64,000 nucleotides of DNA from Acinetobacter lwoffii. Its GTDB lineage: Bacteria; Pseudomonadota; Gammaproteobacteria; Pseudomonadales; Moraxellaceae. This document shows positions 56,427 through 64,000 of this stretch, piece after piece. The translations under genes and the position numbers were made by a program. The stretch's first letter is position 1. Each line of letters begins with the position of its first letter. Under the pieces are notes generated by a model that saw only the letters and a list, made by a program, of their open reading frames with translations, was not told the origin of the DNA and searched no databases. The stretch covers positions 186,001 to 250,000 of the forward strand of contig NZ_JALJVC010000001.1 of assembly GCF_022967985.1 (NCBI RefSeq). Direction: 5' to 3'.

Positions 56427-57392
56427 TTATTCAGCCGTTTTAGGACGATCCAGCAAACCAAATGAAATGCGATTGGTGATGCTGCGCTTTTCATTTTCTG
56501 GCGCATCAGACTGTGCATCGGTGTCGGTTACAGTCTTGGCTTCTTTACCAAAAATACCCAGTGTCGCGCGGTTAAAGAAGCTGCCTTCACTACGCGCTGC
56601 ACGCAGATTCACCGTCCCATCTGATTTCACCAGATTCGGATAATTCAGCTTTAATACATCCACATATTGCTGAGAAGTCGCTTTATCACCTAGCTGAGCA
56701 TAGCCATAAGCAACCGTTGCCAGTGCTTCTGGAATCTGCGGAGTTTGAGGATAATGTTCAATCACCCACAAGCCACGTTCAACTGCTGCCAGATAAGCCT
56801 TACGCTTGATGTTGAAACGTGCTGCGTTCATTTCATGCTCAGCCAGTTCCTGACCGATAAACTGCATACGCTGTGCTGCATCCACTGCATAAGTGCTAGA
56901 TGGATAGCGGCGAATGAAATCAACAAAATTCTGGTAAGCCACTTTCAGGTAGCTGACATCACGATGCGACTGTTTCAGTGAGGTATAACGCAGCAGGCCG
57001 TTATAGTTCTGTTCCATATTTGAGACACCGCGTACATAGTAGGCATAGTCGACATTTGGATGTTGAGGGTTCAGACGGATAAAACGCTCTGCCAGTGCGA
57101 CCGCACCTTCATAATCTTTTTGCTGGAATTTCACATACAACAGTTCCAGTTGCGCTTGCGGGGCATACTGACTGGTCGGGAAATAAGTTTCCAGCGCTTC
57201 CAACTGTTTTGCTGCATCGGTATATTGATTACGATCTAGCGCTTTCTGTGCTTTTTGAATATAAACCTGTTCGCTAGATTCCGGACCTTTATCCACGACT
57301 TCTTTTTTTGGATTACTGCTACAGCCTACCATTGCCGATGCAATGCCTAATGTCACAGCAAGCATTGTCATTTTATAATGTGGTAGCGACAT
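56427..57392 (-). CDS. bamD: Outer membrane assembly lipoprotein BamD
   Basis: The 321-residue product has a lipobox ASAMVGC (Cys near residue 24). TPR-like helices follow: ALDRNQYTDAAKQLEALETYFPTS, YEGAVALAERFIRLNPQHPNVDYAYYVRGV and AYQNFVDFIRRYPSSTYAVDAAQRM. It is an essential part of the BAM complex that inserts beta-barrel proteins. It is longer than E. coli BamD (245 residues), with a C-terminal extension of about 65 residues. The extension contains two similar segments, FFNRATLGIFGKE and ITNRISFGLLDRP. AGAGGA precedes the ATG at 57392. It is divergent from rluD. Confidence 0.92.
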   Translation of the reverse strand: MSLPHYKMTMLAVTLGIASAMVGCSSNPKKEVVDKGPESSEQVYIQKAQKALDRNQYTDAAKQLEALETYFPTSQYAPQAQLELLYVKFQQKDYEGAVALAERFIRLNPQHPNVDYAYYVRGVSNMEQNYNGLLRYTSLKQSHRDVSYLKVAYQNFVDFIRRYPSSTYAVDAAQRMQFIGQELAEHEMNAARFNIKRKAYLAAVERGLWVIEHYPQTPQIPEALATVAYGYAQLGDKATSQQYVDVLKLNYPNLVKSDGTVNLRAARSEGSFFNRATLGIFGKEAKTVTDTDAQSDAPENEKRSITNRISFGLLDRPKTAE

Positions 57393-57463
57393 AAAAATTC
57401 CTCTGTTAATACGGGCAATGAGCTACAATTGCACTATTAAACCACTTTTGTCTGAATGAGCAA

Positions 57464-58516
57464 ATGAGTCAAGCACAATCTTCCAATTCTAATATCCCTG
57501 ATACTGATTTCAATTTACTTGAAGATTCTGAGGATGCAGATAACCATACTTCAGAAGCAACTGCAACACGTTTATCGTTGCAATTTCAACTGGATGAAAC
57601 TTATATCGGGCAACGGATCGACCAGATTGCCGCAATGGTCTGGAGCGATTTTTCTCGAGAAAAATTAAAGCAATGGATTAAAGATGGCAATTTATTGGTG
57701 AATGGTCAACCGGTTAAGCCGAAATTTAAAAGTGATGGTTTTGAAACCCTGACTTTAAATGTTGAGCTTGAAGCGCAAACGCGCAGTCTGCCGGAAGATA
57801 TTCCACTGGATATCATCTATGAAGATGATGACATTATTGTCATCAATAAACCTGTAGGCATGGTAGTGCATCCGGGCGCTGGCAATAGTTCTGGCACCTT
57901 GGTGAATGCTTTATTGCATCACTATCCGAAATCAGCTGAACTGGCGCGTGCAGGTCTGGTACATCGTATCGATAAAGACACCAGTGGTCTGTTGGTGGTT
58001 GCCAAAAATCTGGAAGCACAGTTTGCCTTAAGCAAACAGCTTGAGAAAAAATCAGTATATCGCCTGTATGACCTGGTGGTTTACGGCAATATTATTGCTG
58101 GCGGTACCATTGATGAACCCATCAAACGCCATCCGGTGGATCGTGTGAAAATGACCGTACTTCCAGGTGGTAAAGACGCGGTGACGCATTACAATGTCAA
58201 AGAGCGTTTCCAGCATTTTACCCGTGTTCAAGCCCGTCTGGAAACTGGACGTACCCATCAGATCCGTGTGCATTTTAGCTATATCGGCTTTGGCTTGGTG
58301 GGCGATCAGGTGTATATGCCACGTGTCCGTATGCCTGCAGGTGCATCGCAATTATTAGATGATACTTTGCGTGGCTTCAAGCGTCAGGCTTTGCATGCTG
58401 TACAACTCGGTCTGACCCATCCGCGTACCAAAGAAGAAATGACCTTTGAAGCACCGTGGCCGGAAGACTTTGCCAATCTGGTTGAAGTGCTGCGTACCGA
58501 AAACAAAGCCTATTAA
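57464..58516 (+). CDS. rluD: 23S rRNA pseudouridine synthase RluD
   Basis: The 350-residue enzyme has an N-terminal S4-type RNA-binding region (about residues 45-105) and the RluA-family catalytic block LVHRIDKDTSGLLVVAKN. It also contains ETGRTHQIRVHFSYIGFGLVGDQVY. It makes pseudouridines in helix 69 of 23S rRNA. The first 40 residues are acidic and extra relative to E. coli RluD. It is divergent from bamD and followed by pgeF, the standard bamD / rluD-pgeF arrangement. Confidence 0.94.
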   Translation: MSQAQSSNSNIPDTDFNLLEDSEDADNHTSEATATRLSLQFQLDETYIGQRIDQIAAMVWSDFSREKLKQWIKDGNLLVNGQPVKPKFKSDGFETLTLNVELEAQTRSLPEDIPLDIIYEDDDIIVINKPVGMVVHPGAGNSSGTLVNALLHHYPKSAELARAGLVHRIDKDTSGLLVVAKNLEAQFALSKQLEKKSVYRLYDLVVYGNIIAGGTIDEPIKRHPVDRVKMTVLPGGKDAVTHYNVKERFQHFTRVQARLETGRTHQIRVHFSYIGFGLVGDQVYMPRVRMPAGASQLLDDTLRGFKRQALHAVQLGLTHPRTKEEMTFEAPWPEDFANLVEVLRTENKAY

Positions 58517-58553
58517 TCTTTTTATTTAGCTCGCGTCAAAGCAAGGAATCGAG

Positions 58554-59294
58554 ATGCAATTTGTACCAGGACTTCCACAAGGTGTGTATGTCGGCCAGAC
58601 TCGCGTTCACCATGCGAAAGTACAGCCATCCGCACAGCCTGAGCTTGCAGGTTTTAACTTGGCCTTGCATGTGCAGGATAATGCGCTACGGGTACAACAG
58701 CATCGTATGGCTTTATTGCAGGATTTCGCTGCCTTTGGCGTAGATAAAATTACCTGGATGACCCAGACGCATAGCACCATCTGTCATAGTATTAATGAGC
58801 AGATGCCTTTTGAGGCACTGGTCGGAGATGGTCTGGTGACGCAGCGTAAGGCGCATGCCTTAATGATGATGACGGCAGATTGCTTGCCGGTGGTATTAGG
58901 TAATGCGGAAGGTACAGAAGTGGCGAATCTGCATGCCGGCTGGCGTGGTCTGGCGGGTGGGATTGTCGAAAATACCATTGCCGCTATGCAGACTCCGCCG
59001 ACCTGGGCCTGGCTCGGGGCAGCAATTAGCCAGCCGTGTTTTGAAATTGGTGCTGAAGTAAAAGCAGCTTTTTGCGGTAAATATCCTGAACTGGACAGTG
59101 CATTTCAGGTCGGTGAACAGGCAGGTAAATATTATGCCGACCTGTATGCAATTGCACGTTATATCTTGCAGCAACACGGCATAAATACCGTATTGGGTGG
59201 GGATCAGTGTTCTTATCGTCAAGCAGAGGAATATTTCTCTTATCGCCGCGAAGCTAAAACAGGGCGTATGGCGACATTCGTGTTTATGGCATGA
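58554..59294 (+). CDS. pgeF: Peptidoglycan editing factor PgeF (YfiH, LACC1-like)
   Basis: The 246-residue protein has MTQTHSTICHSI, MMTADCLPVVLGNAEG and VANLHAGWRGLAGGIVENTI, with the His-Cys-His metal-binding set, and LGAAISQPCFEIG. Members act on purine nucleosides or correct mis-incorporated residues in peptidoglycan precursors. It is 37 bp downstream of rluD and co-directional, as in E. coli. Confidence 0.9.
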   Translation: MQFVPGLPQGVYVGQTRVHHAKVQPSAQPELAGFNLALHVQDNALRVQQHRMALLQDFAAFGVDKITWMTQTHSTICHSINEQMPFEALVGDGLVTQRKAHALMMMTADCLPVVLGNAEGTEVANLHAGWRGLAGGIVENTIAAMQTPPTWAWLGAAISQPCFEIGAEVKAAFCGKYPELDSAFQVGEQAGKYYADLYAIARYILQQHGINTVLGGDQCSYRQAEEYFSYRREAKTGRMATFVFMA

Positions 59295-59334
59295 AAATGT
59301 TAAACTTAACTGAATTTTTTGGCTTTTGAGCGTT

Positions 59335-59895
59335 ATGTCCCTATCTTCCAAATCTGTTGCGATTGTTTATCACAGTCCTTATGGACACACGGCTAAAGTG
59401 GCAAATTTTATTGCCGATGGTGCACGGGAAACCGGTGTTCAGGTGCATATGATGAATGTCGAACATATAGACTGGGATGTACTGGACGCCGCCGATGCAA
59501 TTATCTTTGGTTGTCCGACCTATATGGGCAGTCTGACCTCTGCCATGAAGCTGTTTATGGAACAGTCTTCCAAGCGCTGGCTGGCACGTAGCTGGCAGGG
59601 TAAGCTGGCAGCAGCCTTTACCAATGGTGGTGGACTCAGTGGCGACAAGCTGGCGGTCTTGCAGCAAATCAATCTGTTTGCCATGCAGCACGGTATGCTA
59701 TGGAGTGGATTGCCATTAATGCCGACAGGACGTGCCGTCACGGATCTAAACAGGATGTCGAGCTTTTTGGGTTTAATGACCCAGTCAGATAACGCATCGG
59801 TAGAAGTGACTCCACCTGAAGGTGATTTAAAAACCGCGTTCTGGTTTGGGGAATATATTGCCCTGACTCTGGCAAGACTGGGCGGTAAAGCTTAA
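59335..59895 (+). CDS. Flavodoxin-fold NAD(P)H-dependent oxidoreductase
   Basis: The 186-residue protein has the FMN-binding start VAIVYHSPYGHTAKVANFI and the second flavin loop AIIFGCPTYMGSLTSAMKLFME, followed by AAAFTNGGGLSGDKLAVLQQ. It resembles WrbA-type and related reductases that transfer electrons from NAD(P)H to quinones. The start is the ATG at 59335; the TTG at 59326 is less likely. It is separated from pgeF by 40 bp and followed by a terminator. The substrate is unknown. Confidence 0.82.
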   Translation: MSLSSKSVAIVYHSPYGHTAKVANFIADGARETGVQVHMMNVEHIDWDVLDAADAIIFGCPTYMGSLTSAMKLFMEQSSKRWLARSWQGKLAAAFTNGGGLSGDKLAVLQQINLFAMQHGMLWSGLPLMPTGRAVTDLNRMSSFLGLMTQSDNASVEVTPPEGDLKTAFWFGEYIALTLARLGGKA

Positions 59896-59901
59896 AGTTA
59901 T

Positions 59902-59930
59902 AAAAAACCTCCGAATGCGGAGGTTTTTTT
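59902..59930. terminator. Bidirectional terminator between flavodoxin and smpB genes
   Basis: AACCTCCG-aatg-CGGAGGTT with A-run before and seven T after; the two genes converge on it. Confidence 0.92.
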
Positions 59931-59949
59931 ATATTCAATTTTTAATCCA

Positions 59950-60429
59950 TTATTTATGGAAAATTCGTGCTTTATCACGTTGCCAGTCACGGTCTTTTTC
60001 GGTGGCACGTTTGTCATGAAGCTGCTTACCTTTGACCAGAGCAATTTCCAGCTTGGCATGTGGACCTTTCCAGTAGCAGGCCAGTGGAACGCAGGAATAA
60101 CCTTTCTGGTTAATCGCACCCATCAACTTTTCAATTTCACGGCGATTCAGCAACAGTTTGCGGGTACGGGTTGCTTCAGGCACCACATGGGTCGAAGCAC
60201 TTAACAAGGGCTGAACCTGTGCACCAAACAAGAACGCTTCACCATTTTTAAAGGTAATATAACTTTCTACGATGGTCATGCGACCAGCACGCATTGATTT
60301 GACTTCCCAGCCTTTTAATGAAAGCCCCGCTTCAAATTTCTCTTCAATAAAATAATCGTGGCGGGCACGTTTATTCAGTGCAATGGTACCGCCATTATTT
60401 TTTTTTACTACAATAGATGCTTTCGCCAT
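59950..60429 (-). CDS. smpB: SsrA-binding protein SmpB
   Basis: The 159-residue protein has [33 protein letters not shown], the [15 protein letters not shown] block and the C-terminal AIEK-like [13 protein letters not shown]. It brings tmRNA to stalled ribosomes for trans-translation. The tmRNA gene is not in this window. The N-terminal eight residues precede the usual start by a few positions; the ATG at 60429 is the only good codon. Confidence 0.95.
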   Translation of the reverse strand: MAKASIVVKKNNGGTIALNKRARHDYFIEEKFEAGLSLKGWEVKSMRAGRMTIVESYITFKNGEAFLFGAQVQPLLSASTHVVPEATRTRKLLLNRREIEKLMGAINQKGYSCVPLACYWKGPHAKLEIALVKGKQLHDKRATEKDRDWQRDKARIFHK

Positions 60430-60550
60430 AATCTGATACTTCCAAACGTGCTGCTATTGTACCGCAACTAGAAATAAGGTGAAGTTTTTTAAATTAATGA
60501 GGATTATTCACCAAAAAAACAAGTTTTTGCTAAAATAAGATTCTACATAA

Positions 60551-61325
<775 letters not shown>

Positions 61326-61351
61326 TCTCGATATTTGATACTATGCCGCTC

Positions 61352-61728
<377 letters not shown>

Positions 61729-61801
61729 AAATTTTGATCAAACAGCACAATATGGGGTTGACGTGATTTACAGAAAATCCCATAATGCGCGCACAGTTTA
61801 A

Positions 61802-61878
61802 GGCTATGTAGCTCAGTTGGTTAGAGCACCGCACTCATAATGCGGGGGTCACAAGTTCAAGTCTCGTCATAGCCACCA
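61802..61878 (+). tRNA. tRNA-Met (CAU), elongator
   Basis: The 77-base gene has the acceptor GGCTATG/CATAGCC, an anticodon loop CTCATAA (CAT), and encoded CCA. Body and acceptor match the E. coli elongator Met type closely (GTAGCTCAGTTGGTTAGAGC, GGGGTCACAAG). tRNA-Ile2, which also has CAT, starts GGCCCC and is ruled out. Confidence 0.93.
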
Positions 61879-61885
61879 TATTCTG

Positions 61886-61917
61886 AAAAAACCCGCTCCG
61901 ATTGAGTGGGTTTTTTT
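61886..61917 (+). terminator. Terminator after tRNA-Met
   Basis: AAAAAACCCGCTC-cgatt-GAGTGGGTTTTTT, a few bases past the tRNA 3' end; one mismatch in the stem. Confidence 0.88.
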
Positions 61918-61948
61918 ATGCCTTTAAAAATTAAAATGAATATAATGA

Positions 61949-63418
61949 ATGAATTGTAAACGAATGAAATTTAATAAAATGACTATAGATCAAATAAATT
62001 GGCAGAAAGATAATTTTGAGAATATTCAAACAGCTTGGGAAGGTGATCTCTGGGATCGACGTCGCTTGGGTGAACAACTGACTAACTATGTTGATCGTCT
62101 ACAATGTGATGCTGTTTTAGCTTTGGATGCTCGTTGGGGTGAAGGAAAAACATGGTTTGTAAGGCATTGGGCAAAGCATTTAGATGATACGAAACATAAC
62201 GTTATTTATTTGGATGCGTTTGCAAATGATTATTTAGATGATCCTTTTCTAACAATTGCAGCTGAAATTAGCCAAGCTTTTAAAGATTCTGATGAAACTG
62301 GTATTGAAGAGATTAATGATTTTAATTCAAAGACTGCCTCAGTGTTAATTTCTTTAGCTGCTGTTATTCCTATGATCGCTGCCAAAGCAGGTATGCATTG
62401 GATTGGTCTAGGTGGTGCAGGTGAAGCTATACAGGAAGTCTATAAACAAGGGCAAGATGTTTTCGATACTGCTAGTGATGAAATAGCATCTAAGGTAAAA
62501 GAACAAATCGAAAAGAAAATAGAAAATCACCATATTGAAAAACAAACGATCCAAGATTTTAAAAAAGAACTAGCCGAACTTGCTGCTCAATTAGAAAAAC
62601 CTTTAGTTTTTATTATTGATGAGTTAGATCGCTGTCGCCCCGATTTTGCAATTCGTCTAATTGAAAGAATTAAGCACTTTTTTGATATTCCAAAAATTGT
62701 TTTTGTTTTAGTAATGAATAAGCCACAATTATTACAATCTATCAAAAGTGTGTATGGTTATGAAGCGGAGATGAATGGTGATTATTTAGAAAAATTTATT
62801 GATTTTACAGTACATCTTTCTTCAGAAAAGTGTGAAAAAAATTATGAAAATATTATCAAAGAACAACTCTTTCGAATAGGAGAGTTAGCTAATAAAGATG
62901 AAGTGAACGAGTTCTATTTTTGGGTTTTAGCTTTGCAATTAGAGAAAAAATTAAATCCGCGTGAGTTAGTTAAAAAGCTAAATCAATATGCTTTATTAAG
63001 GACAAATGAAACTAACAAGAATTTAATTCTTATTAGCCTAATGATGACACCGTTATCAGTACAACATGATTATATTAGGTATTTTGAAATAATTATTAAA
63101 TTCTTATCTAATAATCTGTATTTAAATAAGAGGGATTTTATGAAAAAACATAACCTTAATTTAAATTTTGATACTAAGTTTGATGCAATTACTGATACTA
63201 CATGGGTGCGAGATATATTGAAATGGGATTATAAAGTTGAAGATTTTTTTATGAGTAGCTTTATTCATGAGCATCATAATATTGAGCGAATTAGAGATGA
63301 TGCTAGTTGGAAAGAGAGCAAGTACATAGAGTATTTGTCTGCATTTTCAATAAGCCCTTTGAATAAAACTAGTGATTTTATTGAATCTTGGATGAATTAT
63401 ATAAAAACTGGACTGTAA
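61949..63418 (+). CDS. KAP-family P-loop NTPase with membrane segment
   Basis: The 489-residue protein has Walker A DARWGEGKTWFVRHW (residues 60-74), the KAP-typical NVIYLDAFANDYLDDPFLTI, a hydrophobic segment at 131-157, a charged coiled stretch (about 180-215), and Walker B VFIIDELDRCRPDFAIRLIE (220-239) with FVLVMNKPQLLQSI. KAP NTPases such as PifA of the F plasmid act at the inner membrane and can exclude phage. The C-terminal 190 residues match nothing I recognise. The DNA is visibly AT-richer than its neighbours, suggesting transfer. The start is uncertain: ATG 61949, 61964 and 61979 are all possible and none has a clear ribosome-binding site. No partner gene is in view. Confidence 0.82.
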   Translation: MNCKRMKFNKMTIDQINWQKDNFENIQTAWEGDLWDRRRLGEQLTNYVDRLQCDAVLALDARWGEGKTWFVRHWAKHLDDTKHNVIYLDAFANDYLDDPFLTIAAEISQAFKDSDETGIEEINDFNSKTASVLISLAAVIPMIAAKAGMHWIGLGGAGEAIQEVYKQGQDVFDTASDEIASKVKEQIEKKIENHHIEKQTIQDFKKELAELAAQLEKPLVFIIDELDRCRPDFAIRLIERIKHFFDIPKIVFVLVMNKPQLLQSIKSVYGYEAEMNGDYLEKFIDFTVHLSSEKCEKNYENIIKEQLFRIGELANKDEVNEFYFWVLALQLEKKLNPRELVKKLNQYALLRTNETNKNLILISLMMTPLSVQHDYIRYFEIIIKFLSNNLYLNKRDFMKKHNLNLNFDTKFDAITDTTWVRDILKWDYKVEDFFMSSFIHEHHNIERIRDDASWKESKYIEYLSAFSISPLNKTSDFIESWMNYIKTGL

Positions 63419-63420
63419 TT

Positions 63421-64000
63421 TTATGAATTAGATATAAAATTTACCAAGCTAACCACATCATCCGTCTGTAACTTCTCACGCATTTTTAAAAACTGCTTTT
63501 CGTCTATGTCATAGATTTTGATGGAAAGCAGCTTTTCTATATCTTCCTGTGGAAAGCGGTATTTAATAATTTTCGCAGGTACGCCGCCCACAACTGCATA
63601 AGGTGGCACATCTTTGGTCACGACTGCGCCTGTCGCCACTACCGCGCCTTCACCAAGCTTCACACCTTGCATAATCATTGCGCGTGAACCAATCCAGCAG
63701 CCATCGCCAATAACAGTATCGCCAGCAGGCACAAAACTGCGTGTATCGAACGGAAACGCTGAAATCCAATCGGTACGGTGTAACTGGTTACCTCCCATCA
63801 TAATTACGCATTCAGCACCAAAACAGACAAAATTGCCGATATAGAGCTGGTCAATCGGCTTCTCAGGCGTTGCAGGCTTATCATGTAAATAACGCACCAC
63901 ACAACGCTCAAAACCCTGATCCCAATAAGCTGAGTAGTATGAGTAATTCCCTTTAATGTGAATATTGGGATTTTTCACCGTTTTCGAAATAAACTCGAAC
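63421..64000 (-). CDS. CatB-related hexapeptide O-acetyltransferase (5' end cut by window)
   Basis: The 3' 193 codons are present, and the frame continues open past the right edge ([17 protein letters not shown]), so the GTG at 63978 is internal. It resembles xenobiotic acetyltransferases of the CatB/Vat group: [38 protein letters not shown] with the catalytic His, and left-handed-helix repeats such as [20 protein letters not shown] and [21 protein letters not shown]. It would transfer acetyl from acetyl-CoA to a hydroxyl on an antibiotic or sugar. It converges on the KAP gene with two bases between the stops. Resistance to chloramphenicol or streptogramins is possible but unproven. Confidence 0.8.
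   Translation of the reverse strand, partial: FEFISKTVKNPNIHIKGNYSYYSAYWDQGFERCVVRYLHDKPATPEKPIDQLYIGNFVCFGAECVIMMGGNQLHRTDWISAFPFDTRSFVPAGDTVIGDGCWIGSRAMIMQGVKLGEGAVVATGAVVTKDVPPYAVVGGVPAKIIKYRFPQEDIEKLLSIKIYDIDEKQFLKMREKLQTDDVVSLVNFISNS

Noticed and set aside
61802..61878. tRNA-Ile2 with a lysidine-modified CAU anticodon
   Set aside because: Acceptor and body match elongator tRNA-Met; tRNA-Ile2 has a GGCCCC-type acceptor.
61855..61878. attL site at the tRNA-Met 3' end
   Set aside because: A second copy of the tRNA 3' end would be needed as attR; none is present up to 64000 and no integrase gene is in the window.

Overview
The window reads as chromosomal DNA of an Acinetobacter species (gammaproteobacterium). 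The main reasons are a complete AdeIJK-type RND efflux operon, the separation of rpoD from dnaG, and the hemA / TPR protein-lolB-ispE-tRNA-Gln-prs-rplY-pth order. Base composition is moderately AT-rich, with AAAA-stem-TTTT terminators throughout. The species cannot be fixed from sequence alone. No insertion sequence, prophage, integrase or CRISPR array was seen.

Positions 1-14700 are an accessory-leaning stretch. It holds the 3' end of an acyl-CoA thioesterase, a TetR regulator plus MFS exporter behind a perfect 20-bp operator, a LysR pseudogene with three lesions, a GST, an mhpA-type hydroxylase gene interrupted by a stop at codon 38, and a small secreted protein. These are followed by a CobW GTPase, YaeQ, MgtC, an FKBP, a 7TM-DISM/GGDEF diguanylate cyclase, a GNAT acetyltransferase and several unnamed proteins. 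Positions 14870-25600 hold two YbjQ-type genes, the PAP2-adeI-adeJ-adeK cluster (minus strand), a Gcr-type membrane protein and ispB. The promoter in front of PAP2-adeIJK has a near-consensus sigma70 layout with a 22-bp inverted repeat laid over it. Three exact 27-bp direct repeats lie just upstream.

Positions 25600-42900 carry rplU-rpmA, lolA, serS, cysG, trmL, an APC permease / Fe-alcohol dehydrogenase / SCP2-like module with its own operator-like palindrome, lipB-ybeD, rpoD, small acidic and YecA-family proteins, DedA and trhO. Positions 43000-61350 are mostly housekeeping: DUF1289, a LysE exporter, a DUF2157/GDYXXLXY pair, panD, pth, rplY, prs, three tandem tRNA-Gln genes, ispE, lolB, a TPR protein, hemA, dnaG, bamD, rluD, pgeF, a flavodoxin-fold protein, smpB, coaD and a YfhL-type ferredoxin.

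Positions 61350-64000 carry the RNase P RNA and an elongator tRNA-Met, then a visibly AT-richer gene for a KAP-family P-loop NTPase with a membrane segment. It converges on a CatB-related hexapeptide acetyltransferase cut by the window edge. The KAP gene is the best candidate for horizontally acquired, possibly phage-defence, content. The PAP2-adeIJK control region is the most interesting regulatory structure. Starts were moved from the longest possible reading frame wherever a ribosome-binding site or family alignment favoured an inner codon, and this is stated per gene.
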